A stretch of DNA of 64,000 nucleotides from an uncultured Clostridia bacterium (GTDB lineage: Bacteria > Bacillota > Clostridia > Oscillospirales > Acutalibacteraceae): the NCBI GenBank assembly GCA_947581635.1, contig CANPVE010000003.1:62001-126000 (forward strand), read 5' to 3'. Shown piece by piece: positions 25,731 through 34,622 of the stretch. The notes under the pieces are model-generated. The model made no database searches. It was not told where the DNA came from and saw only the letters and a list, made by a program, of their open reading frames with translations. Made by a program: the position numbers and the translations under genes. Positions within the stretch are counted from its first letter, which is position 1, and every line of letters starts with the position of its first letter.

Positions 25731-28271
25731 ATGCCTCTTTGCTCTCTTTGTAAAAAAAGACAGGCGCTTGTGTTTGTAACTGATGCGTCTCACCCAGAAA
25801 AGACAATCGGTTATTGCTTCACCTGCGCCCGAAAGATGAATATACCCAATGTGGAAAATATGGTCAAGCAGTTCGGACTGGATGCGAACATGATCGAAGA
25901 TATGGAGGATCAGATGTCCGAAGCTGCTCAGAACGGCGAACTGCCATTTATGAGTATGTTTGAGGGAATTCAGGGTTTCCCGGTAGATGAATACGAGCAG
26001 GACGACGATGACGATGGCGACGACGATGATGTCTACGACGTTGACGGCTTTGAGGATTCCGATGAATACCAATCGGATGAGGGCAAACCTGATGAAATAG
26101 CGACCCAAGACAGTCCAGCCGACACCAGTAAAATTGAAAAGTCTGACAACTCCCCGAACGGCAGCGCTCCCGAACGCTCGGACAAAGATGATAACAACGG
26201 ACCGAAACAGCCTATAAACCCTTTTGCCCGGCTCTTCGGCAACAGTTTTGAGATGGGCGGGGCACAGTTTGCCGACGGTGCGCCCAAACGAAAAAAGGAG
26301 CGCGGCAAGCACAGCGGCGGCAGACGTTTCCTTGGCGAATTCTGCGAGGACTTGACAAGTAAGGCGCGCGAAGGGCGTATTGACGCCATAATAGGACGCG
26401 ACAGGGAGATAAACCGCGTGATTCAGATACTTTCACGCAAGAGCAAAAACAACCCCTGCCTTATAGGCGAACCCGGCGTGGGCAAGACCGCCATCGCCGA
26501 GGGACTGGCGCTCAGGATAGCCGAAGGCAATGTCCCCCTCAGGCTTGTCGGCAAAGAAATATTCCGCCTTGACCTCACCGCACTGGTGGCGGGCACCCAG
26601 TTTCGGGGACAGTTCGAGAGCCGCATGAAGGGGCTTATCGACGACATAAGAAGCGCGGGCAACGTGATACTCTTCATCGACGAAGTTCACAGCATCGTTG
26701 GCGCGGGCGACGCCGAAGGCTCCATGAATGCCGCGAATATTCTGAAACCCGCCCTTTCCCGCGGCGAACTTCAGGTGATAGGCGCAACTACCTTCGACGA
26801 ATACCGCAAGCACATTGAAAAGGATTCAGCTCTGGAACGCCGTTTTCAGCCGGTCAACGTAATCGAGCCGAACATAGACGAAACAGTGGAAATCCTCATG
26901 GGAATAAAGGGATACTACGAGGTTCATCACCGCGTGCAGATAAGCGATTGGCTGGTTCGCCGCGCTGTAGTGCTGTCTGAGCGGTACATCAACGACAGAT
27001 TCCTGCCCGACAAAGCGATAGACCTGCTGGACGAAGCGTGCGCCTGTGCCTCCTTGGGCAATAAAGCGATGGCCGAATTCGACGGGCTTAACATCAGACT
27101 GCGCAAGGTACTGGAGGAGAGCGACAAGCTTCAATCTGACACGGAGGATACTTCGGAAGAACATTACGCCAGGATAGCGGAGCTTCACACCGAGGAACTC
27201 AAAATACGCAGTCGTCTCAAGGGAATCGAGCCTGAAGCCCTGGGAGGTCAAGTAACCGAGGCCGATTTGGCAAAGGTAATTGAACTGTGGACGGGAATAC
27301 AAGCGTCGCGCGTCGAGGAGAACGAATTCAAGAAACTCTCCACGCTTGAAGAAAAGCTCAACGAAAAGATAATCGGACAAGAGGAGGCGACCAAATTGGT
27401 TGCGGCGGCCATTCGACGCAACCGCGCACAGATATCCCCCCGCCGCCGTCCCGCCTCATTCATATTTGTGGGGCCCACCGGTGTGGGCAAGACCGAGCTG
27501 GTGAAAGTGCTGGCAAACGAGCTGTTTGACTCGCCCGAAACCCTGATTCGCCTCGACATGAGCGAATATATGGAGAAACATTCGGTCAGCAAGATCATCG
27601 GCTCACCTCCCGGATATGTCGGCTACGACGAAGCGGGACAGCTCACCGAAAAAGTGCGCCGCAAGCCTTACTCCGTGCTGCTTTTTGACGAGATAGAAAA
27701 GGCCCATCCCGACGTGATGAACATTCTGCTGCAAATACTGGACGAGGGTAAAATCAACGACTCCCAAGGGCGCGCGGTAAGCTTTGAAAACACCGTGATA
27801 ATTATGACGTCAAACGCCGGCAGCAACAGACAGGGCGGTTCTCTTGGCTTTAATAAAACATCCAACGACATATCCCGCGAAAAAGCGCTGTCGGGTCTGC
27901 GCGAGTTCCTGCGTCCCGAATTTCTGGCGCGTGTAGACGAAATCGTGGTATTCCGTCAGCTTGACGAGGAGGACTACAGGAAAATTTCCCGACTGCTTAT
28001 GAATGAATATGTGGATTCCATGGCGGAACGCGGCGTCAAACTCACCATAGACGAAAGTGCGGTAGAATTGCTTGCAAAGAACGCGATGGGCGGAGAAGCT
28101 TCGGCGCGAGATTTGCGCAACCTCATTCGCCGTGATGTGGAAGATAAGCTCGCCAATCTGGTGGTAGACACTTCGGGAGAGCTTCCAGATGAAATAATAG
28201 TGGCGACGGAAGAATCCGACGGCAAGCAAAGTGTTGTGGTGAGGCCAGGCACTCTCGCAATCGCAGAGTAA
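25731..28271 (+). CDS. ClpE-like AAA+ ATPase with N-terminal zinc finger
   Basis: Unfoldase of the Hsp100/Clp class, 846 residues. A four-cysteine finger (Cys4, Cys7, Cys29, Cys32) replaces the usual Clp N-domain. Next comes an acidic, disordered stretch (about 90-165) rich in D and S. Then two AAA+ modules: D1 with Walker A GEPGVGKT and Walker B VILFIDEVH, a short coiled linker, and D2 with GPTGVGKT and VLLFDEIEKAHP. This plan is that of ClpE, which works with ClpP; I did not settle a ClpP-docking loop by eye. Start ATG 25731 is about ten bases after AAAGGAAG. Confidence 0.9.
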   Translation: MPLCSLCKKRQALVFVTDASHPEKTIGYCFTCARKMNIPNVENMVKQFGLDANMIEDMEDQMSEAAQNGELPFMSMFEGIQGFPVDEYEQDDDDDGDDDDVYDVDGFEDSDEYQSDEGKPDEIATQDSPADTSKIEKSDNSPNGSAPERSDKDDNNGPKQPINPFARLFGNSFEMGGAQFADGAPKRKKERGKHSGGRRFLGEFCEDLTSKAREGRIDAIIGRDREINRVIQILSRKSKNNPCLIGEPGVGKTAIAEGLALRIAEGNVPLRLVGKEIFRLDLTALVAGTQFRGQFESRMKGLIDDIRSAGNVILFIDEVHSIVGAGDAEGSMNAANILKPALSRGELQVIGATTFDEYRKHIEKDSALERRFQPVNVIEPNIDETVEILMGIKGYYEVHHRVQISDWLVRRAVVLSERYINDRFLPDKAIDLLDEACACASLGNKAMAEFDGLNIRLRKVLEESDKLQSDTEDTSEEHYARIAELHTEELKIRSRLKGIEPEALGGQVTEADLAKVIELWTGIQASRVEENEFKKLSTLEEKLNEKIIGQEEATKLVAAAIRRNRAQISPRRRPASFIFVGPTGVGKTELVKVLANELFDSPETLIRLDMSEYMEKHSVSKIIGSPPGYVGYDEAGQLTEKVRRKPYSVLLFDEIEKAHPDVMNILLQILDEGKINDSQGRAVSFENTVIIMTSNAGSNRQGGSLGFNKTSNDISREKALSGLREFLRPEFLARVDEIVVFRQLDEEDYRKISRLLMNEYVDSMAERGVKLTIDESAVELLAKNAMGGEASARDLRNLIRRDVEDKLANLVVDTSGELPDEIIVATEESDGKQSVVVRPGTLAIAE

Positions 28272-28316
28272 TAAGAACAACATGAGATAGTTCTATTAAC
28301 TGTTTTAATACAAGAC

Positions 28317-28363
28317 AAAACCACCGTACATACCCTGACTTAGGATCATGCACGGTGGTTTTT
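28317..28363 (+). terminator. Terminator after the Clp ATPase gene
   Basis: AAAACCACCGT (28317-28327) pairs with ACGGTGGTTTT (28352-28362), ending in T. Confidence 0.85.
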
Positions 28364-28410
28364 AATATTTAATATTTAATTTTATTGCTATAAACACAAG
28401 ACAAAAAGTA

Positions 28411-28439
28411 TTGTATTTCTTTTATAAATGTGGTACAAT
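28411..28439 (+). promoter_or_regulatory. Promoter of the DUF4253 gene
   Basis: TTGTAT (28411-28416), 17 bases, TACAAT (28434-28439), about 90 bases before the GTG start. Confidence 0.6.
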
Positions 28440-28526
28440 AGTTTCAACGGCCTCAATATTACTTTAAATTTACAAAATACATATGCGGCAAATCAAATTT
28501 TTTGCACTTCTTGGGAGGAAACAACA

Positions 28527-29327
28527 GTGGATGCTCTTAATTCTTTTGACAACAATGCAAATATGCCTCACAACAATTCAAACTCTATTCCCGAACGCTT
28601 AGCTGAATATATGGACTGCCCGTGCAGGCTCATTCCACATGGGACAAGTATCAACGAGGTCAATCAAAAATACCTTTCTGTACTCCGCTACTGTATGCAG
28701 CACGGTTCCACGCCTGTTTTGATACCCGCCACCCAGCAAATATTCTCTCATCTGTGCGGCGGCAGCGCCGGTTTTGGAATAAACAATGTCCGTCAATCGC
28801 GCCGATCCATGCTCTGGCAGCTCAATGACTCCGCCGGAGAATCCATCATAGAGAATTCGTATGAGGAAAAGGCAAAATATATGGTCTACAAGGGCATAAA
28901 CATGAACGATTTTGAAAACAGCACCGCTGAAGGCGTGGCAGTAAACTGTTTCAGCTCGTTTGTCTCGGGAGGCAAGACAAATTGTGATGTGGTCTTAGCT
29001 CAATTGCCAACCGCAAATCCGTGGGAGACATTCGTTTGGCTGCCTGTGGGCGGCCTTAACGGCGCTCCCTCCACCAACGAGCTTATATCCGTCTCCAAGT
29101 ACTGGAACGAGATTTGCGGCGCGGTTCCCGCAGTGGTGGGCTATGGCGTTGTGGAGTACTTCATTCCCCGCGGCAAGCCCGACAGGCAGACAGCTTTCAC
29201 AATTGCCAAGGGACATTTTGCAATATGTCCCGAGCGCGCCCTCTGCATGACCCAGAGCCACACAGTCAGCGAACTGGCAGACACGCTTACAAAATCATGT
29301 GTGTGGTACCTCGGATGGAAAGAATAA
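28527..29327 (+). CDS. DUF4253 domain protein
   Basis: 266 residues, soluble. The last 110 residues fit DUF4253: WETFVWLPVGGLNGAP, YWNEICGAVPAVVGYGVVEYF, FAICPERAL and the closing CVWYLGWKE. The first half binds no motif I know. GGGAGGAA is about seven bases before GTG 28527; the open frame upstream to 28428 has no ribosome site and overlaps the promoter. DUF4253 proteins are of unknown function and often sit near cell-surface or polymorphic loci. Confidence 0.72.
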   Translation: MDALNSFDNNANMPHNNSNSIPERLAEYMDCPCRLIPHGTSINEVNQKYLSVLRYCMQHGSTPVLIPATQQIFSHLCGGSAGFGINNVRQSRRSMLWQLNDSAGESIIENSYEEKAKYMVYKGINMNDFENSTAEGVAVNCFSSFVSGGKTNCDVVLAQLPTANPWETFVWLPVGGLNGAPSTNELISVSKYWNEICGAVPAVVGYGVVEYFIPRGKPDRQTAFTIAKGHFAICPERALCMTQSHTVSELADTLTKSCVWYLGWKE

Positions 29328-29563
29328 GTCAATTGCCAATTGATGGCCGCGCGTAAATATTGAGCGGCATTTAAAAATAATTGGCGAAATGTGCGAATAC
29401 AAGGATTCAACACCATGAATGACAGACATTCAGTTGTACAGCTCCCTTGCGAAAGGTGCAAGCTAAATTGGCAAAATGCGGCAAAAATTAAGATCCGCTT
29501 TGCGAACACGAATAAAGTAAACTCTTTTCGACAAATCCTTCCCGTTTTATTTTGTCAGATATA

Positions 29564-29592
29564 TTGACAAAATAAAAATCAGGTGTTATAAT
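29564..29592 (+). promoter_or_regulatory. Consensus promoter of the T-box leader
   Basis: TTGACA (29564-29569), exactly 17 bases, TATAAT (29587-29592): a full consensus promoter. The 29328-29563 stretch before it shows no gene. Confidence 0.9.
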
Positions 29593-29599
29593 CCCAATA

Positions 29600-29955
29600 T
29601 CAATGAAAACACAGAACAAAGGCTTTGACGGGGAGGAGTAGTCATTTGTCCCGCGCCCGCAGAGAGGGAACACAAGGTGGGAGTTCCCGCCGGGCAGATG
29701 ATGAACGTAGCCCCCGAGCCGTGAACCGAAAGAAGCGCCGCTTCAAGTAGACTTCAACGGAGATTTCCGCCGTTATCAGGGAAGCAATATCGGAATTTCA
29801 GTGTGCGAAAATTTCCCGTATTGCGGCTAAGTGCGCAGGACTCATGAAAATATATAAAAATCCTGCGAATTCAGGTGGTACCACGGATCGAATAAAAGAT
29901 TTAAATCCGCCCTGGACTGAAGTTTGAACTTCAGTTCGGGGCGGATTTTTGTTCT
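29600..29955 (+). ncRNA. T-box riboswitch leader, specifier probably GUA (valine)
   Basis: Transcribed leader that reads tRNA charging. The T-box AGGTGGTACCACGG is at 29872-29885. A terminator follows, AAATCCGCCC (about 29903-29912) pairing with GGGGCGGATTT (about 29938-29948) and then T. Stem I is visible from GGGGAGGAGTAG (29630-29641) to CCCCCGAGCC (29711-29720), with the distal GCAGAGAGGGAAC arm. In the specifier loop GAAC is followed by GTA and then G, which reads as the valine codon; the bulge base U after UGG pairs with discriminator A, as valine tRNA has. The codon assignment is my reading of the loop, less sure than the T-box itself. Confidence 0.9.
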
Positions 29956-29978
29956 GCATTTTGAAAGGAGAAAAAATA

Positions 29979-30488
29979 ATGATGAGATTAAGACCGTATA
30001 AGCCGTGCGACGGAGACAAAATTGCAGGCTGGCTTACTGACGAGAGAACATTTGCCATGTGGAGCGCATATCGCTATCAATATCCCATGACGGGCGCACA
30101 GTTCAACGAACGCATGAACAGCGCGAATGACAATCCAAACGAATTCATGATGACGGCGCTTGACCGAAACGGAGACCCCGTGGGATATTTTCTTCTGAGA
30201 AACGCCGACTACGAGAGCAATTCAATCCATATAGGATTCATAGTGGTAAATTCGAACGTTCGCGGCATAGGCTATGGCACACAAATGCTGACCCTCGCCA
30301 AGAAATACTGCTTCGATGTGCTTGGAATGAACCGCATAACGCTCGGAGTGTACGATATAAACCAACGCGCGAGAAAATGCTACGAAAAAATCGGATTCAA
30401 ACCATACGCGGAGGAAAATGCGGATTTTGAATTTCAAGGCGAGCGCTGGAGAGTTATCGAAATGGAGTGTATCGCCGGGGTGAATTAA
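29979..30488 (+). CDS. GNAT-family N-acetyltransferase under T-box control
   Basis: 169-residue acetyltransferase of the RimJ/RimL-like type. The acetyl-CoA loop is VNSNVRGIGYGTQML (about 90-104), and the C-terminal YEKIGFKPYAEE is typical. AGGAG is eight bases before ATG 29979. The substrate is unknown: small amine, antibiotic, protein N-terminus or aminoacyl group are all open. Its message starts at a T-box leader whose terminator ends 25 bases upstream, so expression should rise when the cognate tRNA is uncharged. That is odd, since T-boxes normally serve synthetase, biosynthesis or transport genes. Confidence 0.85.
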   Translation: MMRLRPYKPCDGDKIAGWLTDERTFAMWSAYRYQYPMTGAQFNERMNSANDNPNEFMMTALDRNGDPVGYFLLRNADYESNSIHIGFIVVNSNVRGIGYGTQMLTLAKKYCFDVLGMNRITLGVYDINQRARKCYEKIGFKPYAEENADFEFQGERWRVIEMECIAGVN

Positions 30489-30489
30489 A

Positions 30490-30588
30490 TTGAAAATCAG
30501 ACAAGCTGCGGCAGGCGACCTTGAACGCATAGAATTTATCGTCCGCCGAACGATATCCGAAGTATATCCCCAAAATCAGCCCTCATGC
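30490..30588 (+). pseudogene. Remnant of a second GNAT acetyltransferase (N-terminus only)
   Basis: Directly after the first GNAT, a TTG start with GGGGTGAA upstream opens a frame beginning MKIRQAAAGDLERIEFIV and RRTISEVYP, the usual start of a different GNAT subfamily. Homology seems to end near SEVYPQNQP; the frame then runs antisense into mntP and has no acetyl-CoA motif. I read it as a gene truncated by deletion or rearrangement at about 30577. Confidence 0.6.
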
Positions 30589-31152
30589 TTATCCCCCAAA
30601 AAACAAATGGCCAATCAATATCTTACAGCCAAGCATTATCAGAATGACCCCGCCCAATATCTCGGATTTAGACTTGTATTTCATGCCGAACGAATTGCCT
30701 ATTGCCACGCCCGCACCCGATATCGCAAATGTAGTGGCTCCAATCAGCGCTACGGCGGTTAATATGTTCACTCTGAGAAAGGCGAATGTCACACCCACCG
30801 CCAATGCGTCAATGCTTGTAGCTATAGCCAGAGGAAGCATGGTTTTGAACGAAAACGAATCGTCAGAAGGTTCATCTCCGCCTTTGATCGCCTCACGGAT
30901 CATATTCCCGCCAATAATGCCAAGCAGAACGAAAGCTATCCAGTGATCCACGTCGGTTATTACGGATTCAAATTGCTTACCCAGCATATAGCCTATAAGC
31001 GGCATGAGCGCCTGAAATCCTCCGAAATATATGCCGACGGTGGCAATATGCGCGGGTTTTATGCGGCTTACCGACATCCCTTTGCAGATGGACACCGCAA
31101 ACGCGTCCATTGAAAGACCTATCGCCATTACAACTAAATCGAATAAATCCAT
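30589..31152 (-). CDS. mntP: MntP-type manganese efflux pump
   Basis: 187-residue six-helix exporter that removes excess Mn(II). Family marks are [16 protein letters not shown] near the start and its repeat [16 protein letters not shown] in the second half; the paired Asp residues are those of the DUF204 family. ATG 31152 follows GGGAGGA at somewhat long spacing, with AAGGA closer. It converges on the GNAT remnant. I looked for a yybP-ykoY manganese riboswitch upstream and did not see one. Confidence 0.92.
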   Translation of the reverse strand: MDLFDLVVMAIGLSMDAFAVSICKGMSVSRIKPAHIATVGIYFGGFQALMPLIGYMLGKQFESVITDVDHWIAFVLLGIIGGNMIREAIKGGDEPSDDSFSFKTMLPLAIATSIDALAVGVTFAFLRVNILTAVALIGATTFAISGAGVAIGNSFGMKYKSKSEILGGVILIMLGCKILIGHLFFGG

Positions 31153-31519
31153 AGTCCTTAAAAATCCTCCCAATTTAATTTCTCACAAGTTGTCAATTAC
31201 AGATACTATTATAATTATGCCGCTTTAGTAAAAATTAAAAATAAATTTATGTAAGGTAAATAATACTGATATCCAACAAGGGCATTGTAAAAAACAAAAC
31301 CTAACTGCCATTCTCAAAAGAAAACAGATAGGTTACGCTGTTCAACGCAAGATAAGTCTACCACACTATTTCCCTTCCGTCAAGCCACAGAATGAAGAAT
31401 TTGTGGAAATTTCCATTTTACGTACATATCCCTGCTTGACGAACTTATTGGGATATAATAAAATTAATATATAATCACAACCGGTGCAATTAATCATAAA
31501 ATTGGGAGGATAATTCAAA
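31153..31519. other. Intergenic region between mntP and the asparaginase gene
   Basis: 367 AT-rich bases with divergent genes on either side. It holds a hairpin of nearly perfect arms, AACCTAACTG (31298-31307) and CAGATAGGTT (31325-31334), followed by T on the minus strand, with no gene that obviously needs it, and the asparaginase promoter at 31436-31464. No small gene supported. Confidence 0.5.
31436..31464 (+). promoter_or_regulatory. Promoter of the asparaginase-TraX pair
   Basis: TTGACG (31436-31441), 17 bases, TAAAAT (31459-31464). Confidence 0.65.
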
Positions 31520-32593
31520 ATGTTAAAAAAGATACTTATAGTTCTGACCGGCGGCACAATAGGCAGCTTTTGCAGAGAAAATGTACGCGGCGTTTCGGAG
31601 AATTCGCCCTATATCCTTATCGATAATTTCAGAAAAATGCACCCTGAGTATTCCTACCGTGAATTTGAGTTTGTAAGCCCCTATAGCATACTGAGCGAAA
31701 ATCTCAACTGCGCCCGCTGGGATACGCTTTATTCCGTGCTGGTCAAAGTCAATCCCTCGGAATACGCCGGAATAGTTGTAACCCATGGCTCCGATACCCT
31801 TGCCTATACAGCCGCCGCCCTCGGTATGCTCATGCGTCACACTGAAATACCAATTGTACTCACAGCCTCCGACCGCCCAGTGAGCGACCCGAAAAGCAAC
31901 GCCATTGCAAATTTCCGCGCTTCGGTGGATTTTATATTGAACGGCGGCACAAACGGAGTTTTTGTGTCATATAAACAATATGCTCACGATATACAGGCAA
32001 TATACCTTGCCACGCGCCTTTGCAGCGCGGATAACTTAAGTGATGAGTTTTCCTCCTACGGAGGCGGGTTCTTTGGACAAGTCAAGGACGGAAATTTTAT
32101 TGCCGAAAACTTCCAAATAAATCCCCCTTTAAGGCAAATCAGGCGTAAATTTACCCCGATCGCAGGATCCGAAATACAACTTCGCAAAAAAATAATGCTG
32201 CTGCGCTCCTACCCCGGAATGGATTACTCCGCAATAAATCCGGACGGATTCACCGCGGTAATAAATTACGGCTACCACAGCGCCACCGCCTGCACCGAGG
32301 GGGACGAGCTTTCCCTGCTGCAATTTTCCGCGAGGTGTCAAAAATGCGGTGCCAAGCTGTGGCTGGGCGCCTTCAAGCGCACGGAAGATCAGCTGTATTC
32401 CACGAGCCGTGAACTTCTCGACCAGGGAATACTTCAATTTTTTGATATGTCACCCGAGGCAGCGTATGTCAAAGCGGTTCTCGCCTATAATCTCCCCGAA
32501 ATATGCCCCGAAGAATTCATGAACCGCTGCGTTTATTTTGAAATGGCAGGACATAACGTAGATTTTTTAACAGAGGAGCAAAACAATGGATAA
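31520..32593 (+). CDS. L-asparaginase, cytoplasmic type
   Basis: Hydrolyses asparagine to aspartate and ammonia. 357 residues. The first catalytic site is VLTGGTIGS (Thr13 the expected nucleophile) and the second VVTHGSDTLAYTAAAL, matching THGTDTM of the family. There is no signal peptide. The C-terminal third (LLQFSARCQKCGAKLWLGAF) resembles the allosteric domain of type I enzymes. GGGAGGA precedes the ATG. Its last eight bases overlap the start of the TraX-like gene. Confidence 0.88.
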   Translation: MLKKILIVLTGGTIGSFCRENVRGVSENSPYILIDNFRKMHPEYSYREFEFVSPYSILSENLNCARWDTLYSVLVKVNPSEYAGIVVTHGSDTLAYTAAALGMLMRHTEIPIVLTASDRPVSDPKSNAIANFRASVDFILNGGTNGVFVSYKQYAHDIQAIYLATRLCSADNLSDEFSSYGGGFFGQVKDGNFIAENFQINPPLRQIRRKFTPIAGSEIQLRKKIMLLRSYPGMDYSAINPDGFTAVINYGYHSATACTEGDELSLLQFSARCQKCGAKLWLGAFKRTEDQLYSTSRELLDQGILQFFDMSPEAAYVKAVLAYNLPEICPEEFMNRCVYFEMAGHNVDFLTEEQNNG

Positions 32594-33458
32594 CTCATGG
32601 GCAAAAGGTAAATTAAGTTCGGGGCTCAGTTCTACTCAGCTGAAGATTATCGCAATGGTATTAATGCTTGTGGATCACATCGGCGCATTTCTGTTGACAC
32701 AACAGGACAGGTTTTATCCGATATACCGCGCTATAGGTCGGCTTGCATTTCCGATATTTTGCTTCTTGATAGTTCAGGGAATGACACATACCCGCTCTGT
32801 TCCCAAATACATAGCTCGATTAACTGTCTTTGCATTTATCAGCACACCGCCGTACAATCTGGTTCACAAAGACAATTGGTATTCTCTTGAAAATATGAAT
32901 ATTTTCTTTACGCTTCTGCTGGGAGCTATAGCAATATCATTCCTAAAACATCTCGAACACGATGTGTTCAAGGCAATCCACAACAGACGATCGATTAAAA
33001 GCAAAATCGCCTGTGCTTTAATTGGATTGATGTTTTGTTTGTCGCTTTGCTTTATCGCTTATGTTCTCAACACCGATTACGGCGGATACGGCGTTGCGGC
33101 AATAATTATCCTTTGGCTTTTCAAAAAACGTCCGTTGGCCGCATGGGGAATTTTCGCTATGTTGACATTCGTATGCTATGATTTTGAATTAATAATAAGC
33201 GACGGAAGTTCACTGGTTCAGTTGTCAATGAACCCTTATTACATGATCGTGCGCCGCGTGTGGGAGGAAAACTGCAAATTGGTGTTAGTTAACGCGCGCC
33301 AGATGCTTGCGCCGCTCGCCGCTGTACCCTGCGCATTTTACAACGGACAGAGGGGACGCATTTTACCGTCAAAATTCAGATACGAAAAATACATATTCTA
33401 CGCGTTCTACCCTCTTCACCTTATAATAATCTGGGTCATACAAATATGTATAAGTTAA
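32586..33458 (+). CDS. TraX-family membrane protein
   Basis: 290 residues with about eight helices. TraX marks are STQLKIIAMVLMLVDHIGAF at the start, AIGRLAFPIFCFLIVQG, and PLHLIIIWVIQ at the end. F-plasmid TraX acetylates pilin, and chromosomal relatives are probable membrane acyltransferases with unknown targets. There are no conjugation genes nearby, so this is a chromosomal member. GAGGAG in the asparaginase end precedes its ATG. Confidence 0.85.
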   Translation: MDNSWAKGKLSSGLSSTQLKIIAMVLMLVDHIGAFLLTQQDRFYPIYRAIGRLAFPIFCFLIVQGMTHTRSVPKYIARLTVFAFISTPPYNLVHKDNWYSLENMNIFFTLLLGAIAISFLKHLEHDVFKAIHNRRSIKSKIACALIGLMFCLSLCFIAYVLNTDYGGYGVAAIIILWLFKKRPLAAWGIFAMLTFVCYDFELIISDGSSLVQLSMNPYYMIVRRVWEENCKLVLVNARQMLAPLAAVPCAFYNGQRGRILPSKFRYEKYIFYAFYPLHLIIIWVIQICIS

Positions 33459-33536
33459 TTGCCGCCGATATAGGTATCTGTAAGGCGGTTATCTTGGGGA
33501 TATGGCAACTATTGTGGCAAACTGTTCAAATACTCC

Positions 33537-33565
33537 TTGAAATACCCGAAGTTTTGCTATATAAT
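33537..33565 (+). promoter_or_regulatory. Promoter of the Rpn gene
   Basis: TTGAAA (33537-33542), 17 bases, TATAAT (33560-33565), 24 bases before the TTG start. Confidence 0.75.
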
Positions 33566-33588
33566 TACAGTATGAGGAGGCGATTGTT

Positions 33589-34392
33589 TTGTACAAAAGT
33601 AATACAATTGTCAAGCTGAAACTTGATGTGATATTTAAAAGAGTGTTTGGGAATGATAAAAACAAGAATATTATAGCGGCGTTTGTTTCGGCACTTCTTG
33701 AGATTCCGAGAGACAGCATCAGAGAAATATACATCAATAATGTAGAGCTTGCGCCTGAATACTTTGAGCAAAAATTCAGCAGGCTCGATTTGAGCATGGA
33801 CGTCGACGGCAGGAAGGTAAATGTGGAAATGCAGGTTAATTATGAACCCGATTTCCGAGAACGTACATTGTTCTATTGGTCGAAACTGTACAGCGACGAA
33901 CTGAAGGCAGGCGAGGAATATGGCTCTTTAAAACCTACTGTTTGTATAAATATTATTAATTTCAACCTGTTTGACTGTACGGACTATCACTCACATTTCA
34001 AAGTTATGGAAACCGAGAGACATGAGATACTGTCCGATAAATTCGCAATTCACTTCTTTGAGCTTAAAAAAATGAATAATATTAAGAAAAACAAACCTAT
34101 GGAAGATTGGCTAAATTTAATCAATGCAGAAACGGAGGATGATCTTATGGAGATACAGCAGACAACGGATATTCGGGAAGTAAAGGACACCATAGTTATG
34201 TTGAGAGAACTGAGCGCAGACGAAAAAGTGAGACAGGAAGCATTTTATCGTGAGAAGCGTCTGCGTGACGAGACCACCGCACTCAACAACGCCAGGCGTG
34301 AGGGCAAAGCTGAGCGGGACAATGAGCTTATCGAAATGTGGCGTGAAAAGGGCATGACAGAGCAGCAAATCAGGGAATTGCTTGGTAAATAG
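33589..34392 (+). CDS. Rpn-family PD-(D/E)XK nuclease (transposase_31-like)
   Basis: 267 residues. The nuclease fold is shown by LDVIFKRVFGND near the start, then RLDLSMDVDGRKVNVEMQV with the Asp and E-x-Q active-site residues, and FYWSKLYSDELKAGEEY. Rpn proteins (RpnA type) promote recombination in E. coli and are often scattered singly in Clostridia genomes. The C-terminal 60 residues are charged and helical and end MTEQQIRELLGK, a common variable tail. The start is TTG 33589, eight bases after GAGGAGG. Confidence 0.88.
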   Translation: MYKSNTIVKLKLDVIFKRVFGNDKNKNIIAAFVSALLEIPRDSIREIYINNVELAPEYFEQKFSRLDLSMDVDGRKVNVEMQVNYEPDFRERTLFYWSKLYSDELKAGEEYGSLKPTVCINIINFNLFDCTDYHSHFKVMETERHEILSDKFAIHFFELKKMNNIKKNKPMEDWLNLINAETEDDLMEIQQTTDIREVKDTIVMLRELSADEKVRQEAFYREKRLRDETTALNNARREGKAERDNELIEMWREKGMTEQQIRELLGK

Positions 34393-34425
34393 AATCTTGG
34401 TTGAAGATTAAAGTCAAAGATTAAA

Positions 34426-34510
34426 TTGTGAGGCTCTGCCCCACTCCCCGCATGGTGTCGCCTCTTGGATTTCCCTCGTTTTCGGATAATGATTACGCTC
34501 GCTTAACTTG
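34426..34510. repeat. Dispersed repeat, copy B
   Basis: Begins TTGTGAGGCTCTGCC and runs through CTCTTGGATTTCC to CGCTCGCTTAACTTGG. Intergenic, between the Rpn gene and rpe. Same family as 13433-13512 and 46978-47050. Confidence 0.65.
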
Positions 34511-34552
34511 GTTTTTTCAAAATTGATTTCCGTAAATTGGGGTAAAATAATA

Positions 34553-34581
34553 TTGCAATTCATAAGCAAACGCGCTATAAT
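34553..34581 (+). promoter_or_regulatory. Promoter of rpe
   Basis: TTGCAA (34553-34558), 17 bases, TATAAT (34576-34581), 41 bases before the ATG. Confidence 0.8.
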
Positions 34582-34622
34582 AACTGTCGGTCAAATAAAA
34601 AAGCAAAGGATTGATTTAATTC

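Noticed and set aside
25674..26312. Minus-strand frame with Val/Ile runs
   Set aside because: Opposite the acidic linker of the Clp gene, whose Asp codons read backwards give Val and Ile.
29979..30488. The GNAT gene as the toxin of a toxin-antitoxin pair
   Set aside because: No antitoxin gene beside it, and its motif set is RimJ/RimL-like rather than that of TacT-type toxins.
31153..31330. Possible manganese (yybP-ykoY) riboswitch before mntP
   Set aside because: I looked for its conserved core and found no match in the upstream sequence.
33589..34392. Rpn gene as part of an insertion sequence
   Set aside because: No terminal inverted repeats or target duplication seen; Rpn proteins are usually single chromosomal genes.
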